Assembly: GCA_025352525.1 (NCBI GenBank)
Contig: JANXTG010000181.1
Coordinates: forward strand, 1 to 33,103
Direction of reading: 5' to 3'
Source: Ferruginibacter sp.
GTDB lineage: Bacteria > Bacteroidota > Bacteroidia > Chitinophagales > Chitinophagaceae
Length of the DNA stretch: 33,103 nt
The position numbers and the translations under genes are program-made. Of the stretch, positions 23,413 to 32,672 are shown piece by piece; within the stretch, counting starts at the first letter, position 1, and every line of letters begins with the position of its first letter. The notes beneath the pieces were generated by a model. It was given only the letters and a program-made list of their open reading frames with translations. It did no database searches and was not told the origin of the DNA.

Positions 23413-23457
23413 ATGGAAGAGCCATTTTCTATAAAAAAACCCGGCTTAATTGTATGA
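23413..23457 (+). CDS. Possible 14-residue leader peptide overlapping the actA start
   Basis: ATG at 23413 begins a frame reading MEEPFSIKKPGLIV and stops at TGA 23455-23457. This TGA shares bases with the actA ATG (23454-23456) in the arrangement ATGA. It starts 3 nt after the promoter-like element, so it could be translated from a leaderless mRNA and pass ribosomes to actA. There is no homology support; the length is short enough for chance. Confidence 0.3.
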   Translation: MEEPFSIKKPGLIV

Positions 23458-24770
23458 TTCGTTACAAAAAATTCATTTCTCGATTTATCGCAAGTCTTAT
23501 TCTCATTGGATTTATATCAAATAATACTGTTTTTGCACAAGGAGAAGCTTTATTTAAAGCCCAGTGTGCAAACTGTCATAAACCTAATCAAGATTATACA
23601 GGTCCGGCTTTAGCAGGAGCCAGAAACAGAGAACCTTCAAAAGATTGGGTGTACAAATGGGTAGCAAACCCTTCAGGAATGATTGCTTCGGACCCATATG
23701 CAAAAGGGTTGTTTGAAAAATGGAAACCAACTGTAATGACAGCTTTTCCCGCATTAAAAAAAGCAGAAATAGATGCAATACTAGATTATGTAGATGCATA
23801 CAAAGAACCGGTAGCTCCTTCAGGAACTGCTGCTGGTGCTACCTCTGAAAGTAGTGACAACAACTCACTTCTTTTCGGCATATTAACTTTAATACTTGCT
23901 GTAGTAGCATTTATATTACTACAGGTAAATAGCAACCTTCGAAAATTATCCGATGATAAGGAAGGTGTATTAAGAGGAGAACCGGTGCCTTTTTATCGTA
24001 ATAAAACTTACTTGATGGCTGCTGTATTACTTCTCTTTGGTCTGGGCGGTTATACAACTATAAACGGTGCTATGGGTTTAGGGCGTATGAAAAATTACCA
24101 GCCTGAGCAGCCTATTTATTACTCACACAAAGTACATGCGGGTACAAATCAAATATCCTGCTTGTATTGCCATGGCGGCACGCAGGATAGTAAGAGCGGA
24201 AGTATACCATCTGTGAATGTTTGTATGAACTGCCATATGGCAATTAAAGAATACAAAGGAGAAGCTATAACAAGAGAAGATGGCACTTCAGTAAACGGTA
24301 CCGCAGAAATACAGAAATTGTATGCTTATGCAGGCTGGAATCCTGAAAAGAAAGAATACAATCCTGATAATAACAAAGATGGCCTTCCTGACGGGGCACA
24401 TCCAATAGAATGGATAAAAATACATAATCTGCCTGACCATGTTTATTTTAACCATAGCCAGCACGTAAAAGTTGGTAAACAAAATTGCCAGACCTGTCAC
24501 GGTAACATTCAGGAAATGCCTGAAGTATACCAGTATTCTGACTTAAGTATGGGCTGGTGTATAAACTGCCACAGAGAATCTAAAGTAGATTTTTATAATA
24601 AGGCTGATAGCACAGGAAATAAATTTTACAGCATTTACGAAAAATTTCATGAGCAAATGAAAGATTCTGTAATAGACAAATCTGGTAGAAAAATATTAAA
24701 TCCACATAGAATGGATAGTGTAACAGTAGAAAAAATTGGTGGAACTGAGTGTCAGAAGTGTCACTATTAA
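23454..24770 (+). CDS. actA: Alternative complex III subunit ActA, hexahaem cytochrome c with fused mono-haem domain
   Basis: A 438-residue protein. The signal peptide is ~1-29 (cleaved after VFAQ). A mono-haem cytochrome c domain (~30-115) has CANCH at 38-42 and a possible Met ligand in VMTAFP. Two membrane helices are at ~138-158 and ~186-203. The penta-haem part follows, with CLYCH (236), CMNCH (257), CQTCH (345), CINCH (369) and CQKCH (433). It receives electrons from the iron-sulfur subunit and passes them outward. In the Rhodothermus complex ActA is pentahaem, so the N-terminal domain adds a sixth haem. ATG at 23454 is chosen over 23385 because it gives the signal peptide and lies after the promoter. 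First gene of the act operon. Confidence 0.94.
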   Translation: MIRYKKFISRFIASLILIGFISNNTVFAQGEALFKAQCANCHKPNQDYTGPALAGARNREPSKDWVYKWVANPSGMIASDPYAKGLFEKWKPTVMTAFPALKKAEIDAILDYVDAYKEPVAPSGTAAGATSESSDNNSLLFGILTLILAVVAFILLQVNSNLRKLSDDKEGVLRGEPVPFYRNKTYLMAAVLLLFGLGGYTTINGAMGLGRMKNYQPEQPIYYSHKVHAGTNQISCLYCHGGTQDSKSGSIPSVNVCMNCHMAIKEYKGEAITREDGTSVNGTAEIQKLYAYAGWNPEKKEYNPDNNKDGLPDGAHPIEWIKIHNLPDHVYFNHSQHVKVGKQNCQTCHGNIQEMPEVYQYSDLSMGWCINCHRESKVDFYNKADSTGNKFYSIYEKFHEQMKDSVIDKSGRKILNPHRMDSVTVEKIGGTECQKCHY

Positions 24771-24830
24771 TACCACTTGTATTTACGTTGAGCAATAGTT
24801 TTGATAAATTTTAAAATTCGAATTTAAAGA

Positions 24831-24860
24831 ATTAGCACATTAGCAGATAAGCAGAACAGC
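24831..24860 (+). repeat. Loose tandem repeat in the actA-actB gap
   Basis: ATTAGCACATTAGCAGATAA and GCAGAACAGC consist of degenerate ATTAGCA-type units, common between Bacteroidota genes. They lie in the 121-bp gap between actA and actB, 32 bp before actB. No hairpin or promoter was recognised. Confidence 0.4.
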
Positions 24861-24891
24861 AAGTTTGTTTTGAGCACATTTTAAAAAGAGT

Positions 24892-27800
24892 ATGAGTAAC
24901 AATAAACAGTACTGGCAAAATTTTGGAGATTTAACACAATCAGATAGGTTTAAAAATGCTACAGAAAAAGAGTTTCAGGAAGAATTGCTTCCACTGGAGG
25001 ATTTGGATAGTAAAGGGTTACTTGATATCAAAGCACCTAGAAGAGATTTTTTAAAATACTTAGGCTTTAGTACTGCTGCAGCCGCTATTGCTGCAAGTTG
25101 CGAAATGCCTGTACGTAAAGCTGTACCTTATTTACAAAGGCCTGATAACGTAATTATGGGTGTTCCCAATTATTATGCATCTACTTATGTAAACGCTGGT
25201 GATGCAATAAGCGTTGTTGTAAAACAAAGAGATGGCCGCCCTATTAAAATAGAAGGTAACGAACTTTCATCAATTACAAAAGGTGCAACAAGTGCACAAT
25301 CTCAGGCATCGGTTTTGGATTTGTATGATCCAACACGGTTACGCCATCCTCTTCAAAAATCTGGCAATGAATTTAAGGAAATAACAAGTTTTGAAAACTT
25401 TGATAAAATAATAGCAACCGCAATGGCGGGCATTGCAGGCAAACCTGTAGTGTTGCTAACTTCTACCATTCACTCGCCATCTACATTACAACTCATCACT
25501 GAGTTTTTAGCAAAATATCCCGGAGGTCGTCATGTGCAATATGATGCAGTAAGTTACAGCGGTATGATACTGGCTAATGAAGCCAGTTACGGCAAAAAAG
25601 CCCTGCCTCAATATCGGTTTGACAAAGCAACTACTATAGTTAGCCTTGGGGCCGATTTTCTTGGAACTTGGTTAAGTGTTACAGAATACAGCAAGCAATA
25701 TTCAGAAAATAAAAAAGTTAAAGCAAACAAGCCTGAGCTGAGTCGTCATATCCATTTTGAAAGTATGATGAGTATGACAGGAAGTAATGCTGATGATAGA
25801 TATACCCATAAACCATCTGAAACAGGAAATGTTGCTTTAGCATTACTTGCAAAATTGGGCGGTGCTGTTACAGCTCCGGTATTTAAAAATGCAAGACTAA
25901 CAAAAGGTATTGAACAAACTGCGGCGTTACTTGCTGCAAATAAAGGGACTTCTTTGGTTGTGTGTGGAAGCAATGACGTAAATGTTCAGTTAATCGTAAA
26001 TGCAATTAACGAAGCAATTGGCGCCAACGGTACAACTATTAACTGGAGCAACACATCAAACATTAGAAAAGGAATAGATACTGAAATGGTAACGCTTGCA
26101 GCTGATATGAATGCTGGAAATGTTGGTGCTCTTTTAATTTATGACTGTAATCCGGTTTATACTTATCTAGACGGTAAAAAGTTTGCAGCATCCTTATCAA
26201 AAATACCGGTATCTGTTTCTTTTAATTCGACGATGGATGAAACGACAGAGCTGTGTAAATATATTTTACCTAATAATCATTGGTTAGAAAGCTGGGGAGA
26301 TACAGAAGCGGTAACAGGATATATAAGTATCATACAACCGATCATCAACCCATTATTTAAAACAAGATCTTTTCAAACATCTTTACTTAATTGGAGTGGC
26401 GGCGCCTTGGTTGCTCCTGTTGTTGTAAAAGACAGCGTACCTAAAGGATATGTTCAAGGTACAATACCGGAAATTACAGATGCATATGAAAGCTATCTAA
26501 AAAAATATTGGGCAACAAAGCTAGTATCAATTAATCTATGGGATAAAGCTTTGCAGGATGGAATTATTGAAACTACCGGAACTGCAATTTTTACAAGGGC
26601 TTCTTACAATGGTGCAAATATATCTTCAGCGGCTGCAAAAATTGCTGCTGTAAAAAGTGGTGAATATGAAGTGGTACTTTATCAAAAAATTGGAATGGGT
26701 ACCGGTAACCAAGCCAATAATCCTTGGTTGCAGGAACTTCCAGATCCTATTACGAAAGTAACATGGGATAATTATGCAATGGTGGCGCCATCTATGGCAA
26801 AAAGCATGTTTAATTTTGATGTTACCAATCCAAATAAAAAAGATGCCGATAAATATGAAGTGCATCCTGAAAAACCGGTAATGAAAGTTACTGTAAATGG
26901 AAAGGCTTTAAGTTTGCCAATTGTAATTATACCGGGGTTAAATGCTAATACCATTGCTATTGCGGTTGGTTACGGTCGTGGAAATGCCGCTGCAGAAAAA
27001 GAAGTTAATTTAGACAGAATAGGTCGTGCAGCATTTGGTGCAGGACAAAATGCATATATTTTTGCAGGCTGGGATGGTACAACTTTCTCTTATTCATCTC
27101 CTGCATTAATTGAAAAAACTGCAGATACTTATGCAATTGCTCAAACGCAGGTGCATGGTTTTACAGAGGGACGTCCGGTTGTTTACGAAACCAACCTTGC
27201 AGCCTTTAAAAAAAATCCGGAAGAAGTTTTAGCTGAACCAAGGCATGAAAGAATGCTGATAACGCCTGACGGTAAAACAGATTATGTAAAAGATGCTACC
27301 CAATATCCTGATTTTGAAAAGCCGGGTATTAAGTGGGGAATGAGCATAGATTTAAATACATGTACAGGTTGTAGCGCTTGTGTAGTAGCCTGTAACGCAG
27401 AAAATAATGTTAGTGTTGTAGGAAAAATACAGGTGCAGCGAGCTCATGAAATGCATTGGTTGCGTATTGACAGATATTTTACAGGCGATCTTGAAAACCC
27501 TGATGTAATTTTTCAACCAATGCTTTGCCAGCACTGCGACAACGCACCATGCGAAAATGTGTGTCCTGTAGCTGCAACAAACCACAGCAGCGAGGGTTTG
27601 AACCAAATGACTTACAACCGTTGTATCGGTACAAGATATTGTGCAAACAACTGTCCTTATAAAGTGCGCCGTTTTAACTGGCTTGATTATAATGGAGCGG
27701 ATAGTTTTGCCGATAACCAAAAAGCATTGGTGGGAGTAGATACCAATGAAGTGATGTATCAAATGAATGATGATCTTACAAGAATGGTATTAAATCCGGA

Positions 27801-28206
27801 TGTGACAGTAAGAGCTCGTGGAGTAATTGAAAAATGTTCTTTTTGCGTACAACGTTTACAGGACACTAAGCTAGAAGCAAAAAAGCAACAGGATCCAACA
27901 CTTGTTCGTAATGTAAAAGTGGCTTGTGCTCAGGCATGTCCTTCTAATGCTATCAGTTTCGGTAATGTAAACGATAAACAAAGTGATGTTTACAAAATAA
28001 GAAACGTAGAGCAGGTTAATCGTAATTTTTATGTGTTAGAACAATTACACGTTTTACCAAATGTGAGTTACCTGGCTAAAGTTAGAAATACAGACAGAGA
28101 AGTAAACAACGGCAATGAAAGAGAACATGAAAATAGTAATGGCCCTGAAGGTAAAAAAATGGAAGGTAATATTGAGGAAAAGAAAGAAGTAGAAGCAGCA
28201 CACTAA
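24892..28206 (+). CDS. actB: Alternative complex III subunit ActB, molybdopterin-oxidoreductase-like with iron-sulfur domain
   Basis: An 1104-residue protein. Residues 50-70 hold a Tat-type signal (RRDFLKYLGFSTAAAAIAASC) after the long N-terminal tail typical of ActB, ending at Cys70, which may be lipidated. The large domain (~75-800) is like molybdopterin oxidoreductases but in this family binds no molybdenum. The C-terminal ferredoxin-like domain has Cys824/827/830/834, Cys879/882/887/891, Cys911/917/921 and Cys982/985 with CAQACP after it. In ACIII these hold three 4Fe-4S and one 3Fe-4S clusters. It carries electrons from quinol sites in ActC to the haems of ActA. It ends in a charged Glu/Lys-rich tail. 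Confidence 0.95.
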   Translation: MSNNKQYWQNFGDLTQSDRFKNATEKEFQEELLPLEDLDSKGLLDIKAPRRDFLKYLGFSTAAAAIAASCEMPVRKAVPYLQRPDNVIMGVPNYYASTYVNAGDAISVVVKQRDGRPIKIEGNELSSITKGATSAQSQASVLDLYDPTRLRHPLQKSGNEFKEITSFENFDKIIATAMAGIAGKPVVLLTSTIHSPSTLQLITEFLAKYPGGRHVQYDAVSYSGMILANEASYGKKALPQYRFDKATTIVSLGADFLGTWLSVTEYSKQYSENKKVKANKPELSRHIHFESMMSMTGSNADDRYTHKPSETGNVALALLAKLGGAVTAPVFKNARLTKGIEQTAALLAANKGTSLVVCGSNDVNVQLIVNAINEAIGANGTTINWSNTSNIRKGIDTEMVTLAADMNAGNVGALLIYDCNPVYTYLDGKKFAASLSKIPVSVSFNSTMDETTELCKYILPNNHWLESWGDTEAVTGYISIIQPIINPLFKTRSFQTSLLNWSGGALVAPVVVKDSVPKGYVQGTIPEITDAYESYLKKYWATKLVSINLWDKALQDGIIETTGTAIFTRASYNGANISSAAAKIAAVKSGEYEVVLYQKIGMGTGNQANNPWLQELPDPITKVTWDNYAMVAPSMAKSMFNFDVTNPNKKDADKYEVHPEKPVMKVTVNGKALSLPIVIIPGLNANTIAIAVGYGRGNAAAEKEVNLDRIGRAAFGAGQNAYIFAGWDGTTFSYSSPALIEKTADTYAIAQTQVHGFTEGRPVVYETNLAAFKKNPEEVLAEPRHERMLITPDGKTDYVKDATQYPDFEKPGIKWGMSIDLNTCTGCSACVVACNAENNVSVVGKIQVQRAHEMHWLRIDRYFTGDLENPDVIFQPMLCQHCDNAPCENVCPVAATNHSSEGLNQMTYNRCIGTRYCANNCPYKVRRFNWLDYNGADSFADNQKALVGVDTNEVMYQMNDDLTRMVLNPDVTVRARGVIEKCSFCVQRLQDTKLEAKKQQDPTLVRNVKVACAQACPSNAISFGNVNDKQSDVYKIRNVEQVNRNFYVLEQLHVLPNVSYLAKVRNTDREVNNGNEREHENSNGPEGKKMEGNIEEKKEVEAAH

Positions 28207-28403
28207 AAGCAATTAAGTTTTCGGGCATTACGTTGTAGAAAGTAAGAAGGTGAGGATGATTAGAAGTATGCAGCAAATGTGAGTTAACAACGATGTTTAG
28301 TGTAAAAGGGCTTTAATTCGAATACAAAAATTAAAAAGGTAAATGTTTAGTAAGATTCAAGTCTTAAATCTTGTGTCTAATGTCTAAAATCTAATAAAAA
28401 AAT
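28207..28403 (+). other. Gap between actB and actC with TCTAA-type tandem repeat
   Basis: This 197-bp gap carries a loose tandem repeat at 28361-28395 (GTCTTAAATCTTGTGTCTAA, TGTCTAAAATCTAAT), of the kind seen between many Bacteroidota genes. No terminator or promoter was found, so actC most likely remains in the operon. Confidence 0.4.
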
Positions 28404-29855
28404 ATGTCATTACTCAAATACGAATCACAACAAAGGGAGCCGCTTGTAGATGGTAATAAAGATTATCACCAGGTAACGGAAGATATTATCAGCCCCATTG
28501 AGATGAAGCCGGGAAGGCTTTGGTACATTGGTTTCTATATCAGTGTGGCACTGCTTATGTTTGGTGTTTACAGTATTTACAGGGAGGTTACTTATGGTAT
28601 TGGTCAATGGAATCTTAATAAAACAATTGGTTGGGGATGGGATATAACCAACTTCGTTTGGTGGGTTGGTATTGGCCACGCAGGTACACTTATTTCTGCT
28701 ATTCTATTATTGTTTAGACAAGGTTGGAGAACAGGTGTAAACCGTGCTGCAGAAGCGATGACAATTTTTGCGGTAATGTGTGCTGGTCAGTTTCCAATAT
28801 GGCATATGGGTCGGGTATGGATGGCGTTTTTTGTATTGCCTTACCCTAATACACGTGGTCCTTTGTGGGTAAATTTCAATTCTCCGCTGTTGTGGGATGT
28901 GTTTGCGATATCAACTTATTTCACGGTTTCATTGTTATTCTGGTATTCAGGATTAATGCCTGATTTTGCAACAGTAAGAGATAGGGCTAAAACGAAGTTT
29001 CGTAAAATGATGTATGGTATTGCAGCCTTCGGGTGGACGGGCAGTACCAAACACTGGCAGCGTTTCGAATCATTATCATTGGTATTGGCAGGTTTAAGTA
29101 CACCACTTGTACTTTCTGTACATACGATCGTATCTTTTGATTTTGCAACTTCAGTAGTACCGGGTTGGCACACCACAATTTTTCCACCGTATTTTGTAGC
29201 AGGAGCCATATTTTCGGGTTTTGCAATGGTGCAAACATTGTTGATTATAGTAAGAAAAGTTTTAAACCTGCAGGATTACATTACTGTCGGTCATATCGAA
29301 GCAATGAATAAAGTAATTGTACTTACAGGAAGTATTGTAGGTATTGCATATCTAACTGAATTGTTCATTGCATGGTACGGTCAAAACCCTTATGAGATAC
29401 ATGCATTTTTTGAAAACAGAGGAAATATATTTAGTCCCTACGGCTGGAGTTATTATCTGATGATGTTCTGTAACGTTCTTTCTCCACAATTGTTCTGGAG
29501 TAAAAAATTAAGAAGAAATATTACGGTAACTTTTTTCATGAGTATAATTGTAAATATTGGTATGTGGTATGAGCGTTTTGTAATTATTGTTACTTCAGTT
29601 TATAGAGATTTTTTACCATCTAGCTGGAGTACGTATTATAGCCCAAGTATCTATGAAATTGGTTTCTACCTTGGTACGTTTGGTTTATTTTTCACCTGCT
29701 TCTTTTTCTTTGCAAAATATTTCCCTGTAATTGCTGTAGCTGAGATTAAATCAATCTTAAAAACTAGTGGTGAAAATTATAAGGTTAAAATGAGTGACAT
29801 AGAAAAAGCAGATGCCGAGAAATTTTATATTGAAGAAGTAGAACATGCACATTAA
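28404..29855 (+). CDS. actC: Alternative complex III subunit ActC (NrfD-like quinol-oxidising membrane subunit)
   Basis: A 483-residue protein of the NrfD/PsrC family, expected to have about ten membrane helices. The cytoplasmic N-terminus has QREPLVDGNKDYHQVTEDI. Helices include WYIGFYISVALLMFGVYSIY, NFVWWVGIGHAGTLISAILLLF and ESLSLVLAGLSTPLVLSVHTIVSFDFA, the last containing the conserved quinol-site stretch. It binds menaquinol on the periplasmic side next to ActB. The ATG at 28404 agrees with the family N-terminus. Its C-terminus ends in a charged tail. It is followed 68 bp later by actD. Confidence 0.95.
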   Translation: MSLLKYESQQREPLVDGNKDYHQVTEDIISPIEMKPGRLWYIGFYISVALLMFGVYSIYREVTYGIGQWNLNKTIGWGWDITNFVWWVGIGHAGTLISAILLLFRQGWRTGVNRAAEAMTIFAVMCAGQFPIWHMGRVWMAFFVLPYPNTRGPLWVNFNSPLLWDVFAISTYFTVSLLFWYSGLMPDFATVRDRAKTKFRKMMYGIAAFGWTGSTKHWQRFESLSLVLAGLSTPLVLSVHTIVSFDFATSVVPGWHTTIFPPYFVAGAIFSGFAMVQTLLIIVRKVLNLQDYITVGHIEAMNKVIVLTGSIVGIAYLTELFIAWYGQNPYEIHAFFENRGNIFSPYGWSYYLMMFCNVLSPQLFWSKKLRRNITVTFFMSIIVNIGMWYERFVIIVTSVYRDFLPSSWSTYYSPSIYEIGFYLGTFGLFFTCFFFFAKYFPVIAVAEIKSILKTSGENYKVKMSDIEKADAEKFYIEEVEHAH

Positions 29856-29923
29856 ATAAATACAAATCCCGATGGGGTTTAGTTTGAATAATCATGGGTA
29901 AAACCCTCGGAAAATAATAATCT

Positions 29924-30511
29924 ATGAGTGGAATAAAAAAATTTGTGGTAGGATCATTTGATGATGAAGTGGTGTTGTTTCCCGCGGTAAAGAATGTTAG
30001 AAAAGCAGGCTACAAAATTCATGATGTGTACACTCCCTTTCCGGTTCATGGTCTAGACCATGCAATGGGTTTAAGAGAAACAAGCATACATACAGCGGGT
30101 TTCATTTATGCTGTTATGGGAACTACAACAGCGCTTACATTTATCAGCTGGGTTTTTACAAAAGACTGGCCTTTAAATATTGGCGGCAAGCCTCACTTTG
30201 CCCTTCCTGCTTGGATTCCCATCACATTTGAACTTACAGTTTTATTTTCAGCAGTTGGTATGGTGCTAACTTTTTGTTACCTCTGCCAATTATCTCCGTT
30301 TGTAAAAAAACACCATTTTAGTGCCCGTTCCACTGACGATCATTTTGTAATGGTAATAGAATGTACTGAAAAAACCAATGATAGTGAAGTGCAAAGCTTT
30401 TTGCAAAGTGTGGGAGCAAAAGATATAAATATTCAGGTAGCAGAATCAGGTTGGTGGCTTGGCAGATATGATAAAGAACAAAAACTTTACAGAGAGGAGC
30501 TAGGTTATTAA
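29924..30511 (+). CDS. actD: Alternative complex III subunit ActD (DUF3341)
   Basis: A 195-residue protein. The N-terminal domain has the DUF3341 pattern FDDEVVLFPAVKNVRKAGYKIHDVYTPFPVHGLDHAMGL. Two membrane helices follow (IYAVMGTTTALTFISWVF and ITFELTVLFSAVGMVLTFCYL), then a soluble C-terminal part ending SGWWLGRYDKEQKLYREELG. It helps hold the complex together and is proposed to take part in the proton path near ActC; no cofactor is bound. ATG at 29924. A 7-bp hairpin (AAATCCC-GAT-GGGGTTT, with one G-U) lies in the gap before it. Confidence 0.93.
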   Translation: MSGIKKFVVGSFDDEVVLFPAVKNVRKAGYKIHDVYTPFPVHGLDHAMGLRETSIHTAGFIYAVMGTTTALTFISWVFTKDWPLNIGGKPHFALPAWIPITFELTVLFSAVGMVLTFCYLCQLSPFVKKHHFSARSTDDHFVMVIECTEKTNDSEVQSFLQSVGAKDINIQVAESGWWLGRYDKEQKLYREELGY

Positions 30512-30571
30512 AAAATTCAAAATAGAAATTTAAATGGTCGCTTTTGGACCGAAAATGGACAATAAAAACCA

Positions 30572-31222
30572 ATGAAACTACTTACACATATAATACCTAC
30601 AACTCTTGTAACGGCAGCATTAATTTTTTCTGGTTGTGATAGTAAACGTGTGCCCGGTAAAATATATATGCCTGATATGGCTTATAGCAGAGCATATGAA
30701 AGTTTTGCTAAAAGGGACAGTACAAAATTTACAATGGATATGTTTAAGAAAGGTGGAGATATGATTTTTTTTAACAACGTACCGCCATCTGGAACTATAA
30801 AGAGAGGAGAATTATTTCCTTACACATTACCTAATGACAGTAATGGTTATAAATTGAGCAGCACGGTAAAAAATCCTTACGATTCTGTTATAATTACCAA
30901 AGCTCAAATGGCAGAAGCAGGCAGATTGTTTAATGTAAATTGTGCCATTTGCCATGGTGCAGGCGGAGTTGCTAATGGACCAATAGCAACTGGTGGATAT
31001 GTGGGTGGAGTAGCTAACTTAACTGCCGAGGCCTATGTAAAAATGGCTGATGGAACTATGTTTCATTCAATTACTTATGGTAAAGGAATAATGGGTAGTT
31101 ATGCATCTCAGGTAACAAGAGCACAACGTTGGATGATTGTAAAATATATTAGAACACTTCAGCCAAAAGCGGACTCTACATCATCTGCAGCAGCAAAAGA
31201 TACCACAGCAAAAAAGATATAA
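30572..31222 (+). CDS. actE: Alternative complex III subunit ActE, mono-haem cytochrome c lipoprotein
   Basis: A 216-residue protein with a lipoprotein signal ending FSGC (Cys22) and one haem site CAICH at 124-128 (NVNCAICHGAGGVANGP), with a Met later in GIMGSYASQVTRAQRWMIVKYI as probable ligand. The stretch MPDMAYSRAYES near the mature N-terminus is found across ActE proteins. It takes electrons from ActA and passes them to a soluble cytochrome or directly to the terminal oxidase. The C-terminus is a Thr/Ser/Ala/Lys-rich tail (~195-216). ATG at 30572, 60 bp after actD. Confidence 0.95.
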   Translation: MKLLTHIIPTTLVTAALIFSGCDSKRVPGKIYMPDMAYSRAYESFAKRDSTKFTMDMFKKGGDMIFFNNVPPSGTIKRGELFPYTLPNDSNGYKLSSTVKNPYDSVIITKAQMAEAGRLFNVNCAICHGAGGVANGPIATGGYVGGVANLTAEAYVKMADGTMFHSITYGKGIMGSYASQVTRAQRWMIVKYIRTLQPKADSTSSAAAKDTTAKKI

Positions 31223-31264
31223 ATAAACAGTAAAGCATATTTAAGTTTTATAAAATAGAATTAG

Positions 31265-32554
31265 ATGAACTACAATAATAAGTTTGAATTACCGGGAAGC
31301 TACAAAAAATGGACATGGGGCCTAATCGTTGCAGGTTTGCTTGCGGTTTTATACGGTTTTATAGTGTTTCATCCATTTGCTCATCCTGTACATGCCGAAG
31401 GCGGATCACATGGTAATGTAAATGGAACAAGGTTTTGGGCAGTATTATTACAAAACAGTGTTTACTGGTTGCTTACTGCAAATGCTGCTATGTTTTTTAT
31501 ATGTATTACAACTTTGGCAATGGGCGGCTGGCAAGTTGCTATGCGCAGAGTACCTGAAGCAATATCAAGTGTGGTACCGGTATTGGGTTTAATTACATTT
31601 ATTATATTGTTGGCAATTGTATTAGGTGGTCGTACAGATATTTATCATTGGTTAGATCCAAATCTTTATGTGAAGGGTACAGGCACATTCGATAAAATTC
31701 TTAACGGTAAACATGGTTTTTTAAACCCCACGTTTTTTCTAGTATGGTCGGCTGTTTCAATAATATTGTGGATTTTATTGGGTCGTAAAATGCGTTCCCT
31801 TAGTTTAAAATCTGATGAAACAGGTCCAATGGATCATGCTGAAGCAAAAAGATGGATAGATGTAAATTTTACTTACGCTTCCTATTTTATTGTATTTTTT
31901 GGATTAAGTGTAGCATCAACAGTTCCATGGTTATGGTTAATGAGTATTGATCCACATTGGTATAGTACGATGTACAGCTGGTACACTTTTGCAAGTACAT
32001 TCGTTTCAGGACTTTCTTTGATTGCGATATTCGTAATATTTTTGAAGAACAGAGGGCAATTGGAATACGTAACAGAGGAACATTTGCATGATATTGGGAA
32101 ATTCATGTTTGCATTTTCTGTGTTCTGGGCGTACCTTTGGTTTGATCAATATATGTTGATTTGGTATAGTAATCAACCGGAAGAAACACGTTATTTTATT
32201 GACAGAATTGGCACTGCAACAAAGACAGGTCCATACTACGGAATATTCTTTTTTAACCTTGTTGTAAACTTTATGGCACCCTTGTTAATATTGATGAGAA
32301 AAAGCTCTAAAAGGAATTGGACTATTGTCACATTTGTCGCTGTACTAATCATATTTGGCCATTGGATAGATTTTTTCCAGATGATAATGCCAGGAACGGT
32401 AGGTCCAAATTTTGAGCTCATGCCGTTTGAATTTGGCATTGCCTGCCTGTTTATTGGTGTAATTATGTGGGGAGTTGGAGGCTACTTAACCAAACATTCT
32501 CTAGTTGCGAAAAATCATCCTTTTTTAAAGGAAAGTATGATACATCACACATAG
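31265..32554 (+). CDS. actF: Alternative complex III subunit ActF (membrane subunit, ActC paralogue)
   Basis: A 429-residue membrane protein of about ten helices, distantly like ActC/NrfD. Segments such as YKKWTWGLIVAGLLAVLYGF, SYFIVFFGLSVASTVPWLWLM, FSVFWAYLWFDQYMLIWYSN and the terminal FEFGIACLFIGVIMWGVGGYL are typical of ActF. In the known ACIII it faces the membrane beside ActC and contributes to the proton path rather than to a second iron-sulfur contact. ATG at 31265, 42 bp after actE. It ends 118 bp before coxB, with no terminator seen between. Confidence 0.94.
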   Translation: MNYNNKFELPGSYKKWTWGLIVAGLLAVLYGFIVFHPFAHPVHAEGGSHGNVNGTRFWAVLLQNSVYWLLTANAAMFFICITTLAMGGWQVAMRRVPEAISSVVPVLGLITFIILLAIVLGGRTDIYHWLDPNLYVKGTGTFDKILNGKHGFLNPTFFLVWSAVSIILWILLGRKMRSLSLKSDETGPMDHAEAKRWIDVNFTYASYFIVFFGLSVASTVPWLWLMSIDPHWYSTMYSWYTFASTFVSGLSLIAIFVIFLKNRGQLEYVTEEHLHDIGKFMFAFSVFWAYLWFDQYMLIWYSNQPEETRYFIDRIGTATKTGPYYGIFFFNLVVNFMAPLLILMRKSSKRNWTIVTFVAVLIIFGHWIDFFQMIMPGTVGPNFELMPFEFGIACLFIGVIMWGVGGYLTKHSLVAKNHPFLKESMIHHT

Positions 32555-32672
32555 AATATTCGTATGTGAGTATGCAAAAACATTAAACAAGTTTTTAGCA
32601 AGAAGTGGTTTTGATTATTAGAAAGAATGACGGTTGAAATAAGATGTTTCACCGTAAAAAATAAAGCAAAAA

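Noticed and set aside
24831..24860. Possible CRISPR-like array in the actA-actB gap
   Set aside because: The units are ~7 nt, degenerate and without spacers; they are loose tandem repeats.
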